A DNA stretch of 64,000 nt from Jiella mangrovi (GCF_017815135.1 NZ_JAGJCF010000005.1:266886-330885), one strand, 5' to 3'; positions 9,708-20,547 are shown, counted from the stretch's first letter. Numbers and translations: made by a program. The notes: generated by a model not told the origin, from the letters alone.

Positions 9708-10649
9708 TCAGTAGCCCGCCTGCCGATCGACGACGTTCTGCAAGGTCTCGCCGCGTTCATGGGCCCCGATCTGACGGATGATGATCGGAGCCAGGGCGTC
9801 CGGATCGGAGAGCGCCGCGGCGTGCGGGGTGACGAAGACCTTCGGATGCGACCACAGGCGTGATTCGGCTGGCAGCGGCTCGACCGTGAAGACGTCGAGC
9901 GAGGCTTCCATCAGCCGCCCGTCGTCGAGGGCCGCGAGGATTGCGGCTTCGTCCTGAAGGGCGCCGCGCCCGGCATTGATCAGCACCGGACCGCCGAGCG
10001 GGGTGTCGCGCTTCAGCCGGGCGAGCAGGTCTCTTCCGATGATGCCGCGGGTGTCGTCCGTCAGCGGCAGGAGCACGACGATGATGTCGCTCACGGCGAG
10101 GAAATCGCCGAGGCCATCGGCGCCAGCATAGGTCTTCACACCTGAGACGGTCTTGACGCTCCGGCTCCAACCGGCGACGTCGAAACCCATGACGCGAAGC
10201 TTTTTCGCCGCGTCGATGCCGAGAGCGCCGAGGCCCATGATTCCGACCGTGATCTCGCGGGCGCCGGGCTGCATGCGCTCGTGCCAGATCCTCTGCGCCT
10301 GCTGCTTGCGATAGGAGCTGCCACGGCGGAAGTGATCCAGCACGCGCCAAAGGACGTATTCGCTCATCCGCTCCTTGAGGTCGTCGGCGACGATCCGCGC
10401 GATCGGAACGTCGGGCAGCTGGCGATCGGCGAGGATGTGGTCGACACCGGCGCCGATGGAGAAGATCGCCTTGAGATGGGGCAGGGTGGCCAGCAGCCCC
10501 GGCGGCTGTTTCCAGACGACGGCGTAGTCGATCGCCTCGTCGCCGGCATCGGCCGGATCGAGGACGATCCGCCGCTCGGGCGCGGCGTCATGCAGGGCCT
10601 GCCACCAGCGCGAGGGATCGAATCCGGTGACGGAGAGGAGAATGGTCAT
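9708..10649 (-). CDS. ghrA: Glyoxylate/hydroxypyruvate reductase A
   Basis: A 313-residue D-2-hydroxyacid dehydrogenase of the GhrA type, reducing glyoxylate to glycolate and hydroxypyruvate to D-glycerate with NAD(P)H. Visible features are the substrate-domain signature FSIGAGVDHI, the Rossmann motif GIMGLGALG (about 141), and the catalytic trio: Arg in INAGRGAL, Glu in DVFTVEPLP and His in VTPHAAAL. The start codon overlaps the stop of the upstream NUDIX gene as ATGA, so the two are translationally coupled, and both are coupled to yejF. Confidence 0.92.
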   Translation of the reverse strand: MTILLSVTGFDPSRWWQALHDAAPERRIVLDPADAGDEAIDYAVVWKQPPGLLATLPHLKAIFSIGAGVDHILADRQLPDVPIARIVADDLKERMSEYVLWRVLDHFRRGSSYRKQQAQRIWHERMQPGAREITVGIMGLGALGIDAAKKLRVMGFDVAGWSRSVKTVSGVKTYAGADGLGDFLAVSDIIVVLLPLTDDTRGIIGRDLLARLKRDTPLGGPVLINAGRGALQDEAAILAALDDGRLMEASLDVFTVEPLPAESRLWSHPKVFVTPHAAALSDPDALAPIIIRQIGAHERGETLQNVVDRQAGY

Positions 10650-11304
10650 GCGTTGTCTTCACTGTCGAACAATGTGCCCTGAAGGGCCTTGGCACGGGCG
10701 CGTCCCTTGCGGGCGAACCAATGGGTGCAGGTGATGAGATAGCCGTTCTGGACGCGGCCATCGTCGACCGCGGCGATCAGCTCGTCGACCGGGGCGAGGA
10801 TCGGCCGAATGTCCTCGTCTTCCTCGTCCTTGCCGGCGCTCTGTCCGAGCTGTCCGGCATCGACGATGGCGAGGAAGATGTGGGCGTGTTCGTCGGAAAG
10901 GCCCGGAGAGGGCAGCATCGCGAAGCAGCGCTCGATGGCGAGGGCCGGAAGGCCGGTCTCTTCCTCCAGTTCCCGGGCTGCGGCCTCGGCGATGTTCTCG
11001 CCCGGATCGACCATGCCGGCGGGAAGCTCCACCGCCGCGGCGTTCGCCGTGTCGAGGGCCGCTGCCAGCCGGAACTGCCGGATCACGACGATGGCGTCGC
11101 GCGCGGGATCATAGGGAACGATCACGGCGACGGGACCGGTGGCGAGATATTCGCGCTCCATCGGCCCGATGCGGCCGCTGCCATCGAGGGATTCATGCTC
11201 GATCGTCAGCTTCCTGAGATCGCGGAAGCCTTGATGGATCAGGCTGTCCTGAACGATCTCGAAGCCGAGCGGCTGATCGTGCAGCTGGTCGCGGTAATGT
11301 CCGC

Positions 11305-11308
<4 letters not shown>
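10646..11308 (-). CDS. NUDIX hydrolase, ADP-sugar pyrophosphatase type
   Basis: A 220-residue NUDIX enzyme of the ADP-ribose pyrophosphatase group. The NUDIX box reads GENIAEAAARELEEETGL, close to the consensus GX5EX7REUXEEXGU (where U is a bulky aliphatic residue), with the typical preceding segment VELPAGMVDPGE. It probably hydrolyses nucleoside diphosphate sugars to AMP and a sugar phosphate. The C-terminus ([17 protein letters not shown]) is basic. The start at 11308 gives an ATGA overlap with the yejF stop, which decides the start. The gene is also ATGA-coupled to ghrA, forming a yejF-nudix-ghrA tail on the peptide-transport operon. Confidence 0.9.
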
Positions 11309-12966
<1,658 letters not shown>

Positions 12967-13060
12967 GAGGTTGTCATCCTTCGGCTGTTCTGCATCGAGA
13001 TCATCCGGCTCACGATTTGAGCCGACAAGATCTGGCGATGCTTGTGGCGGTGATGCGCAA

Positions 13061-13492
13061 TCATTCGAGTCCGGTCCAATCCGAGCTCTGGCCGATTTCC
13101 AGTATCGTCAACGGTTCGGGCGTCCGGATGCGTCGATCGGACGTGAGGAAGAAATGGCATTCCGCCTCCAGCGCGGTCGCGACATGGATCGAGTCGGGCG
13201 TTCGGCTCCCGAAGTCCGCACGAATCTCCGCGCTCTTTCGCAAGATTGCACGTGTGACCGGAACGACGACGACGCCGTCACTTGTGGTCAAAAACGACTC
13301 GTAGTGCGAGATCATCGATTGATCGTCATCCTTAATTGGGAAGACGAGTGCTTCAGCCAAAGTAAGTTCGCTTGTGACCACGACGCCTTGTCGCTCATGC
13401 AGATCGGCCAGCAACGACCGGACTTCGTCATCGCGGTATTCCATCAGTCGGATGACGACGTTGGTGTCCAGATAGATCGCCGGCCGCGTCAT
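13061..13492 (-). CDS. PIN-domain ribonuclease toxin (VapC-like)
   Basis: A 143-residue PIN-domain protein starting MTRPAIYLDTNVVIRLME. The expected acidic metal-binding residues are present: Asp9 (YLDTN), Glu47 (TLAEAL), Asp100 (RTPDSIHVATAL) and Asp119 (TSDRR). VapC toxins of this kind cut tRNA or rRNA and are held by a cognate antitoxin. The start at 13492 forms an ATGA overlap with the stop of the upstream antitoxin-like gene; a longer start at 13501 is possible but spoils that coupling. It sits between yejE and yejF on the same strand. Confidence 0.85.
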   Translation of the reverse strand: MTRPAIYLDTNVVIRLMEYRDDEVRSLLADLHERQGVVVTSELTLAEALVFPIKDDDQSMISHYESFLTTSDGVVVVPVTRAILRKSAEIRADFGSRTPDSIHVATALEAECHFFLTSDRRIRTPEPLTILEIGQSSDWTGLE

Positions 13493-13731
13493 AAGTCCCA
13501 TTCGTCCCGCAGCTTGCGTATGCGGGTGACGGCTTCAGCTACGCCGGTATCCTTGTGCGCCGCGATGCCCCAATAGCGCAGATATTTGGGCAAGGCTTCG
13601 GCCGGCTCGGCATCGACGGGTTCCTCGACGAGCGTCACCGTGACGAGCGCGTCCGGCTTGGTGTTCCCCCTCAAGTCGGCAGGCAGGCGGCTGGCGGGAT
13701 AGTGCTCGACTGTCCGATCGATCTTGCCCAT
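13489..13731 (-). CDS. Putative antitoxin partner of the PIN toxin
   Basis: An 80-residue protein, MGKIDRTVEHYPASRLP..., directly upstream of and ATGA-coupled to the PIN toxin. I do not recognise a standard AbrB, Phd or ribbon-helix-helix motif in its N-terminus; the C-terminus AVTRIRKLRDEWDL is a short charged helix of the type that often plugs a PIN active site. The antitoxin role is therefore inferred from position, size and coupling. It begins 15 bases after the yejE stop, so it is probably co-transcribed with yej genes or reads from a promoter inside yejE. Confidence 0.65.
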   Translation of the reverse strand: MGKIDRTVEHYPASRLPADLRGNTKPDALVTVTLVEEPVDAEPAEALPKYLRYWGIAAHKDTGVAEAVTRIRKLRDEWDL

Positions 13732-13746
13732 TGAACTTTCTTCCTC

Positions 13747-14982
13747 TCACCCGAAGCTCTTCCTCGGGTCGAAGGCGTCGCGCACCGCTTCGCCGATGAA
13801 CACGAGCAAGGATAGCATCAGGGCGAGGACGAGGAAGCCGGAAAATCCGAGCCAGGGCGCCTGCAGGTTGTTCTTGCCCTGGGCGAGCAGTTCGCCGAGC
13901 GACGGCGAGCCGGGAGGCAGGCCGAGACCGAGAAAGTCGAGCGCTGTCAAGGTGGTGATCGAGCCGGACAGGATAAAGGGCAAGAAGGTCAGCGTCGCGA
14001 CCATGGCGTTGGGCAGGAGGTGGCGGCGCATGATCGTCCAGTCGCCGACGCCGAGTGCCCTGGCCGCATTGACATATTCGAAGTTGCGGGCGCGCAGGAA
14101 CTCGGCCCGGACCACGCCGACGAAGGCGACCCAGGAGAACAGCATCATGATTCCGAGCAGCACCCAGAAGCCCGGTGGCAGGATGGCCGCGATGATCAGC
14201 AGGAGATACAGCACCGGGATCGACGACCAGATCTCGATGAAGCGCTGGAAGAACAGATCCACCCAGCCGCCGAAATAGCCCTGAATCGCGCCGGCGCTGA
14301 CGCCGATGAGCGCCGAGCCGATCGTCAGGATCAGGCCGAACAGCACCGATATTCTGAAACCATAGATCACTCGGGCGAGAACGTCGCGCACCTGATCGTC
14401 GGTGCCGAGCCAGTTCATGTTGCCGATCGTGCAACCCGGATCGTCGACGCCCTGAGGATAACCTTGGCAGCGCTCTTCTTTCGTCAGCGTCCAGAAAGGC
14501 GGCGAGGGGGCCGGCGTCGGCGGTTCGAGGTTCTTGGTGTCGTAGGAATAGCGGATTGGCGGCCAGATCATCCAGCCATGGGCGTTGATCTCTTCCTGGT
14601 TCACCGGGTCGCGATAGTCGGTCGTCGGCAGGAAACCGCCGAACACCTCTTCGGGATAGTCGACGAAGATCGGATAGTAGAACTCGCCCTTGTATTCGAC
14701 GAGGATCGGCCGGTCGTTGGCGACGAATTCGGCGAACAGGGTGATCACGAAGAGGATGCCGAAGATCCACAGCGACCAGTAGCCACGCTTGTTGGCCTTG
14801 AAGTTCTGCCAGCGGCGCTGGTTGATCGGTGAGATCTTCGGCCGTTTGGTGAACTCGCTCTCCGGGGCCGACTGGGCGATGCCCGCCGTCTGCTCGCGGG
14901 CGATGTCGGCGGCGCGGTCGTCCGGCAGTTCGCCCTCGCGCTGTTCCTTCGTCCGGTCTCTCAGGGCGTCGTCCATGGTCAT
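13747..14982 (-). CDS. yejE: Peptide ABC transporter permease YejE
   Basis: A 411-residue inner-membrane permease with an unusually long hydrophilic N-terminus (about 75 residues), a first membrane segment at YWSLWIFGILFVITLFAEF, a large periplasmic loop (FYYPIFVDYPEEVFGG... onward), and five further segments. The transport-permease coupling motif EYVNAARALGVGDWTIMRRH (EAA loop) contacts YejF. GGGAGG five bases upstream fixes the start at 14982. A 337-base gap with a REPIN-like repeat separates it from yejB, and a toxin-antitoxin pair from yejF. Confidence 0.93.
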   Translation of the reverse strand: MTMDDALRDRTKEQREGELPDDRAADIAREQTAGIAQSAPESEFTKRPKISPINQRRWQNFKANKRGYWSLWIFGILFVITLFAEFVANDRPILVEYKGEFYYPIFVDYPEEVFGGFLPTTDYRDPVNQEEINAHGWMIWPPIRYSYDTKNLEPPTPAPSPPFWTLTKEERCQGYPQGVDDPGCTIGNMNWLGTDDQVRDVLARVIYGFRISVLFGLILTIGSALIGVSAGAIQGYFGGWVDLFFQRFIEIWSSIPVLYLLLIIAAILPPGFWVLLGIMMLFSWVAFVGVVRAEFLRARNFEYVNAARALGVGDWTIMRRHLLPNAMVATLTFLPFILSGSITTLTALDFLGLGLPPGSPSLGELLAQGKNNLQAPWLGFSGFLVLALMLSLLVFIGEAVRDAFDPRKSFG

Positions 14983-15053
14983 CGGCCTCCCGTCATGGAG
15001 GGCTCAGAGGGGCCTTGCCGCTCTGAAAGAGGGGCGCCACGCACCGGCGCGGC

Positions 15054-15183
15054 GTCATCCTCGGGCTCCGTCCCGAGGATCCAGTTGCGGCGTCGAAGCG
15101 AGGAGCGGTCGGTGGACAGAGAAAGGCCGGTTTCAACCGTCGGGACGCTGCCCTGGATTCTCGGGACGCGGCCCGAGAATGAC
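15054..15183. repeat. REPIN-like pair of inverted palindromic repeats
   Basis: Two copies of a 29-base palindromic unit in inverted orientation: 15054-15082 (GTCATCCTCGGG ... CCCGAGGATCC) and 15155-15183 (GGATTCTCGGG ... CCCGAGAATGAC), 72 bases apart. Each unit alone folds into a stem of about nine base pairs with a six-base loop. The same unit occurs at 56079, 56176 and 63838. The pair fills the 337-base gap between yejB and yejE; nothing else gene-like is visible there. Confidence 0.85.
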
Positions 15184-15319
15184 GCCGTTTTGGCGTTTGC
15201 GGATCGTCCTGCGCCGCCCGAATGCCAATCGAGAAAGGCCGGGAGCGCCCAATCCGATCGGTGGCAGCGCGGGTTGCGGACGGAAAACGAAAAGCCGTCG
15301 GGACCGTGAACTCTCATCG

Positions 15320-16447
15320 TCACACCTCCCGCTTTTCGAAGTCGATGCGCGGATCGACCCAGGTGTACATGAGGTCCGAGATCAGCGTCGTGACGAGGCC
15401 GATCAGCGAGAAGATGTAGAGGGTGGCGAAGACCACGGGATAGTCGCGCTTGTAGATGGAATCGAAGCCGAGATAGCCGAGCCCGTCGAGGGAGAAGATC
15501 GTCTCGATCAGGAGCGAGCCGGTGAAGAAGGCGGAGATGAAGGCGCCGGGAAAGCCGGCGATGATGATCAGCATCGCATTGCGGAAGACATGGCCGTAGA
15601 GCACCTGCCGCTCGTTCAGACCCTTGGCCCGGGCGGTGGTCACATATTGCTTGCCGATCTCGTCGAGGAAGGAGTTCTTGGTCAAAAGCGTCGTCGTGGC
15701 GAAGGCCGAGAGGACGAGCGCCGTGAGCGGCAGGGTGAGGTGCCAGAAATAGTCCGGGATCGTGCGCGTGACGCAGGCGGCCGGCGCGAAGTTGTCCGAC
15801 CAGGGCGCGCACCAGGCGCCGCTGATGCCGTCGGACAGGAGGCCGCGCAGCGGGAACCAGTCGAGGAACGAGCCGCCGGCAAACAGCACCATCAAAAGGA
15901 TGGCGAAGATGAAGCCGGGGATCGCATAGGCGACGATGACGATGCCCGAGGTCCAGACATCGAAGGTCGAGCCGTCCTTCAGCGCCTTGCGGATGCCGAG
16001 CGGGATCGAGATGGCGTAGGAGATCAGCGTGATCCACAGGCCGAGCGAGATCGACACCGGCATCTTTTCGAGGATCAGATCCCAGACGCTGATCGAGCGG
16101 AAATAGCTCTCGCCGAAGTCGAAGCGGGCATAGTTCCAGATCATCAGGCCGAAGCGTTCGAGCGGCGGCTTGTCGAAGCCGAACTGTTTTTCGAGCTTCT
16201 TGATGAATTCCGGATCGAGGCCTTGAGCGCCGCGATAGCCGGAATCCTCGGCGCCGGACGAAGAGCCGAAATCCGAGCTCGTCCCGGAGACGCGGTCGGC
16301 GGCACCGCCGGCTTCGCCGCGCAGGCCGGCGACGACCTGTTCGACCGGGCCGCCGGGCGCAAACTGCACGACGAGGAAGGAGATGGCCATGATCCCGAGG
16401 ATCGTCGGGATCATCAGGAGCAGCCGGCGGATGATGTAGGCGCCCAT
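15320..16447 (-). CDS. yejB: Peptide ABC transporter permease YejB
   Basis: A 375-residue inner-membrane permease, [20 protein letters not shown], with the typical DppB/YejB first helix and six membrane segments. An extended periplasmic loop ([19 protein letters not shown]..., about 42-75) is Gly/Ser-rich. The EAA-type coupling segment reads [20 protein letters not shown], followed by [16 protein letters not shown] near the C-terminus. It pairs with YejE to form the channel. The gene lies downstream of the two substrate-binding protein genes, with a hairpin 24 bases before its start codon. Confidence 0.94.
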   Translation of the reverse strand: MGAYIIRRLLLMIPTILGIMAISFLVVQFAPGGPVEQVVAGLRGEAGGAADRVSGTSSDFGSSSGAEDSGYRGAQGLDPEFIKKLEKQFGFDKPPLERFGLMIWNYARFDFGESYFRSISVWDLILEKMPVSISLGLWITLISYAISIPLGIRKALKDGSTFDVWTSGIVIVAYAIPGFIFAILLMVLFAGGSFLDWFPLRGLLSDGISGAWCAPWSDNFAPAACVTRTIPDYFWHLTLPLTALVLSAFATTTLLTKNSFLDEIGKQYVTTARAKGLNERQVLYGHVFRNAMLIIIAGFPGAFISAFFTGSLLIETIFSLDGLGYLGFDSIYKRDYPVVFATLYIFSLIGLVTTLISDLMYTWVDPRIDFEKREV

Positions 16448-16470
16448 ATGGGGTTTTGCGTCTCCGGTTG

Positions 16471-16501
16471 GCGTCGTTCGGCCCTTCGAGGGCCGCGACG
16501 C
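16471..16501 (-). promoter_or_regulatory. Hairpin between yejA2 and yejB
   Basis: A 12-base-pair stem with a two-base bulge (GCGTCG-TT-CGGCCC with GGGCCG-CGACGC) and a five-base loop lies between the yejA2 stop and yejB start. Hairpins in this position, as between malE and malF, can protect the upstream binding-protein message and lower permease expression. That role is inference. Confidence 0.5.
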
Positions 16502-16621
16502 AAAATTCGCCAGTCTTTGCCGTTGTTAACCAAAAGCGCGGCGGGGCGCAAAAGGGCTTTCGTCAGGGCGGCCACGACTTGCGGCGGCCGTCTGCGGCAC
16601 ACCCTTTCGAGAGAGCCTTGC

Positions 16622-18499
16622 TCAGGCCTTGCCGATCGCTTTCGCCTTGGCCTCTTCGAACCACCACAGCCGTTCGACCGGCCAGCCATAGTCGGGTTTT
16701 GGCTCCTTGAAGCCGAACATGTTCCAATAGGCGGCGCGGCGAACGTCGGTGTTGATGTTGGGCAGCCAGTCGAGCCGCCAGCGCAGAACCCGATCGAGAG
16801 CGCGCATCGCCGTGACAAGGTCAGCACGGCTCTGTGCCGCGCCAGCCTTGTCGATCAGTGTATCGACGGCTTCGCTGGCCATGCCCGGAAAGTTGTAGCT
16901 TCCCGGCCTGTCCCTGGAGTTCGAGCCGAAGAACAAGGCCAGGCTCTCCTTCGTCGGCGTCGCGCCGAGCGAGAAGGCGGCGAGGATCATGTCGTAGTCG
17001 AAGCGGTTGACCCGTTCCTGATATTGCGCCGCGTCGACGAGGCGGATGGAGGCGTTAAGGCCGATCTTGCGCAAGGTATCGAAGAACCGCGAATAGACAC
17101 GGACCTGCTCCTGGCCGGTGGTCAGGTACTCGATCCTGAAGACCTCGCCGTCGGCATTGGTCATTTTGCCGCCGCTCTGCTTCCAGCCGGCCTCGCCGAA
17201 GAGGCGGGTCGCCTCGCGCAGGATCTTGCGGTCGAGACCCGACGCATCGCTCACGGGCTGGGTCCAGACCTCGCCGAACACCTGGTCGGGAATGGCGCCT
17301 TTCAGGGGCTTAAGAAGCTGAAGTTCCGCATCCGATGGCGCTCCGGTCGCAACGAATTCCGACCCCTGGAACGGCGAATTGGAATGGATGCGCAATCCGA
17401 ACAGGAGATTGGCGTTCGCCCATTCGAAATCGAAGCACATGTTGATGGCATGGCGAACCCGGCTGTCGGTGAATTGCTCACGCCGCTGGTTGAGCGCCCA
17501 GCACTGGAAGCTCGGTAGCTTCTCGTCCGGGAATTCGTGCTTGACCACGGCGCCGCGCTGGACCGCCGGAAAGTCGTATTCGGTCGCCCAGTCCTTGGTG
17601 GTGAACTCCTCGCGAAAGGTGATCAGGCCCTTCTTGAAGGCTTCCAGCGCCGGCTGGCGATCGCGGAAGAAGTCGATCCTGAGCGTCTGGAAATGGTCGA
17701 GGCCCCGATTGAAGGGCATGTCTTTCGCCCAGTAGTCCTCGCGCTTTTCGTATTCGATGAAGCGGCCGTAGTCGAAGCGGCCGATGCGGAACCCGCCGCT
17801 GCCCGGGATCACCTCGTTGCTGACGTCGGTGAGTTTCCTGTCGCCGAAAAAGGCTTTTGGAAGGATCGGCATGCCGAGCGCCGAGAGCGCGTCCTGATAG
17901 CTTTGCCGCTCGGAGAATGTCAGGCGCACGGTCGCCGGATCGACGGTGACGATTTCGTCGAGTTCGCGAAGCGTCACCTGCAGGCTTGGATGCCCGTCGG
18001 CCTTGATCGCCTCATAGGTGAAGGCGACGTCCTCGGCCGTCACCGGCGCGCCGGTCGAAAACCGCGCCTCCGGCCGAAGCCGGAAAGTGAAGCTGCGCTT
18101 GTCGCTGGACACGGTGACGGTTTCGGCGAGCGCACAGTAGATCGAGTCGGGCTCGTCGAGAGACGACGTCACCAGCGCATCGTAGAGGCTCTCGATCCGG
18201 GGCGGGGCGTTGCCGCGCAGGACGAAGGTGTTCAGCGTGTCGAAGGTGAACGGGGATTGATTCAGCATCCAGGACGAGACGGCCATGTTGAATTGGCCAC
18301 CGGCCGGTGCCTGCGGGCTTGCATAGTCGAAATGGCTGTAATCCGTGGGGTATTTCAGGTCACCGAAGGCCGACAGGCCATGCAGCGGCGTTTCGGTGGC
18401 AACCGTGGCGAAGCCTCGACGGGGCAGGGCGGCGGCCGCAACCGCCCCGAGCGTCAGCTGGCCGAAACCGCGACGGGTGAAGCGGAACGTCGTCCCCAT
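16622..18499 (-). CDS. Extracellular solute-binding protein, family 5 (second YejA)
   Basis: A 625-residue periplasmic substrate-binding protein of the YejA type. The N-terminus MGTTFRFTRRGFGQLTLGAV carries a twin-arginine-like box (FTRRGFGQL) ahead of a hydrophobic segment, so Tat export is likely, unlike its neighbour. The family 5 core is visible from FDYASPQAPAGGQFN through FRLRPEARFSTGAPVTAEDVAFTYE to the C-terminal WPVERLWWFEEA. The start ATG at 18499 shares one base with the stop of the upstream yejA (TGATG), so it is translationally coupled. It is about 57 residues shorter than that protein, mostly in the linker after the signal. Confidence 0.92.
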   Translation of the reverse strand: MGTTFRFTRRGFGQLTLGAVAAAALPRRGFATVATETPLHGLSAFGDLKYPTDYSHFDYASPQAPAGGQFNMAVSSWMLNQSPFTFDTLNTFVLRGNAPPRIESLYDALVTSSLDEPDSIYCALAETVTVSSDKRSFTFRLRPEARFSTGAPVTAEDVAFTYEAIKADGHPSLQVTLRELDEIVTVDPATVRLTFSERQSYQDALSALGMPILPKAFFGDRKLTDVSNEVIPGSGGFRIGRFDYGRFIEYEKREDYWAKDMPFNRGLDHFQTLRIDFFRDRQPALEAFKKGLITFREEFTTKDWATEYDFPAVQRGAVVKHEFPDEKLPSFQCWALNQRREQFTDSRVRHAINMCFDFEWANANLLFGLRIHSNSPFQGSEFVATGAPSDAELQLLKPLKGAIPDQVFGEVWTQPVSDASGLDRKILREATRLFGEAGWKQSGGKMTNADGEVFRIEYLTTGQEQVRVYSRFFDTLRKIGLNASIRLVDAAQYQERVNRFDYDMILAAFSLGATPTKESLALFFGSNSRDRPGSYNFPGMASEAVDTLIDKAGAAQSRADLVTAMRALDRVLRWRLDWLPNINTDVRRAAYWNMFGFKEPKPDYGWPVERLWWFEEAKAKAIGKA

Positions 18500-20547
18500 C
18501 AGTTCGCCGCGTCCTTCTGCGGGGTGGTCTCGGCAGACTTCACCCACCAGGCGAAGGGGTCGATGGTCGAGTAGCCCGGGCGCTTGCCGCTCATGCCGAA
18601 CTTGTCCCAATAGGCCAGCCACATTTCCGGCTTGTACCATTGCGGGACGACGTAATACTCCCACAGCATCACCCGATCGAGCGCCCGCGTCGCGGCGACG
18701 AGATCGTCGCGGTCTTTGGCGTAGACGATGTCGTTGATCAGCGCGTCGATCGCCGGGTTCTTGATGCCGGCATAGTTGCGGCTGCCGGGCGAATCGGCTG
18801 CCCCACTCGACCAGAAGTCCCGCTGTTCGTTGCCGGGCGACATCGACTGCGGATAGTATTTCATGCCGACCAACTCGAAGTCGAAATTCGTCAGCCGCTC
18901 GATATACTGGTTCGTGTCGACGATCCGGATGGTCGCATCGATGCCGAGGCGTTTCAGACTGTCGGCATAGGGCTGGAGCGTGCGGGCGTCGGTGGGATCG
19001 TTGCCGAGCATCTCGATCGAGAACTGCCGGCCGGACTTGGCGTCGACGAGCTTCGTGCCCTTCAGTTCGTAGCCTGCCTGCTTGAACAGATCGAGCGCCT
19101 TTCTCAGATTGTCGCGGACCGAACGGTTGTCGGTATAGACCGGCAGCTTGAATTCCTGGGTGAAGACCTCCGGCGGGATCTCATTCTTCAGCGGCTCGAG
19201 GAACTTCAGCTCCCGCTCGCTCGGCAGGCCGCGCGAGGCAAGCTCGCTGTTGTCGAAATAGCTCGACATGCGCTCGTAAAGGCCGAAGAACAGCGACTTG
19301 TTCATGTCCTCGAAATTGTAGGCCAGCGTCAGCGCCTCGCGCACCCGGCGGTCCTGGAATTTCGGCAACCGGTTGTTGAGGACATAGGCCTGCATCGACT
19401 CGACCTGATGGTCGGGGATCGTCGCCTTCTTGACTTCGCCCTTCTCGAAGGCGGGGAAGTTGTATTCCTGCGCCCAGCGGCGCGAGCTGTTCTCGATCCG
19501 GTAGTCGTCGAGGCCGCCTTTCTTGAAGGCCTCCCAGGCGGCATTGGTGTCGCGCAGATAGGTGTAGTCGATTCTGTCGTAGTTGTAGCGGCCCTTGTGA
19601 GGCGCGATGTCGGCGGCCCAATAGTCCTTCACCCGGTCCCATTCGATCGACTGGCCGGTGACGAATTTGCCGATCTCGTAGGGGCCGGAGCCGAGCGGCG
19701 GCTCCATGGTCGGCTGCGAGATGTCCCGCTTCTTGCCGTCGGGGCCCGTGCCTTCCCACCAGTGCTTCGGCAGGACTGTGAGATCGCCCATGATGTGCGG
19801 CAATTCGCGGTTGCCGGTCTGGTCGAAGGTGAAGGTCACCTCGCGCTCGCCGGTCTTCTCGGCCTTGACCACGTTCTTGTAGTAGGTCGCCCACTGCGGA
19901 TGCAGGGATTTCAGCGTCTTGAAGCTCCAGATCACGTCCTCGACAGTGATCGGCTCGCCGTCGTGGAAGCGCGCATTCGGGTTGAGCCGGAAAGTGACGA
20001 AGGAGTCGTCTTCGGGAAAGCGCACGGCCTCCGCGATCATCGCGTAGGTCACCGACGGCTCGTCCGTCGATTGCTCCATCAGCGTGTCGTAGAGGAGGCC
20101 GCCGCCGAAATTGGCGAGCCCCGCCGCCGGCGTGCCGCGCACGACGAAGGGGTTGAAGCTGTCATAGGAGCCGATCGCGACCTGATCCAGCGTGCCGCCC
20201 TTCGGCGCATCCGGGTTGACGTAGTCATAGTGCTTGAAATCCGGCGGGTATTTCGACGGCTCGGCCAGTGTCATCGAGGTCTGCCATTCGCCGGCGGTCG
20301 AAAGATCGGCAGAACCTGTCTTGGCCGCAGCCTGGCTCGCTGCCGTCTGATCGCTTGCCGCGCCGCTCTTTGCGGGGGCCGGCGAAACCGCGCCCGGCGA
20401 AGAGGTTTCCGCTTCCGCAGGGGCCGTCGTCTCGACGCTGGCGCCGGCCCCTTTCTCCTGAGCATGCACCTGCGAAAAGGACAACGCGATGGACAGGCAG
20501 GAGGTCGCGAGGAGCTGGGCGGCGCGTGTCGGGATCGGCAAGGGCAA
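18499..20547 (-). CDS. yejA: Peptide ABC transporter substrate-binding protein YejA
   Basis: A 682-residue periplasmic binding protein, first gene of the yej locus. A Sec signal peptide (MPLPIPTRAAQLLATSCLSIALSFSQ, cleavage near VHA) is followed by an unusual low-complexity linker of about 55 residues rich in Ala, Glu, Ser and Pro, then the SBP family 5 domain starting at DFKHYDYVNPDAPKGG, with FHDGEPITVEDVIWSFK and the C-terminal PEMWLAYWDKFGM. It delivers peptides to YejB/YejE. A terminator separates it from the upstream cytochrome gene, so its own promoter should lie between 20548 and 20703. Confidence 0.94.
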   Translation of the reverse strand: MPLPIPTRAAQLLATSCLSIALSFSQVHAQEKGAGASVETTAPAEAETSSPGAVSPAPAKSGAASDQTAASQAAAKTGSADLSTAGEWQTSMTLAEPSKYPPDFKHYDYVNPDAPKGGTLDQVAIGSYDSFNPFVVRGTPAAGLANFGGGLLYDTLMEQSTDEPSVTYAMIAEAVRFPEDDSFVTFRLNPNARFHDGEPITVEDVIWSFKTLKSLHPQWATYYKNVVKAEKTGEREVTFTFDQTGNRELPHIMGDLTVLPKHWWEGTGPDGKKRDISQPTMEPPLGSGPYEIGKFVTGQSIEWDRVKDYWAADIAPHKGRYNYDRIDYTYLRDTNAAWEAFKKGGLDDYRIENSSRRWAQEYNFPAFEKGEVKKATIPDHQVESMQAYVLNNRLPKFQDRRVREALTLAYNFEDMNKSLFFGLYERMSSYFDNSELASRGLPSERELKFLEPLKNEIPPEVFTQEFKLPVYTDNRSVRDNLRKALDLFKQAGYELKGTKLVDAKSGRQFSIEMLGNDPTDARTLQPYADSLKRLGIDATIRIVDTNQYIERLTNFDFELVGMKYYPQSMSPGNEQRDFWSSGAADSPGSRNYAGIKNPAIDALINDIVYAKDRDDLVAATRALDRVMLWEYYVVPQWYKPEMWLAYWDKFGMSGKRPGYSTIDPFAWWVKSAETTPQKDAAN

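Noticed and set aside
14789..17518. 909-codon open frame across yejB, the REPIN and yejA2 on the plus strand
   Set aside because: It spans three real minus-strand features and a repeat; the sequence is an antisense shadow.
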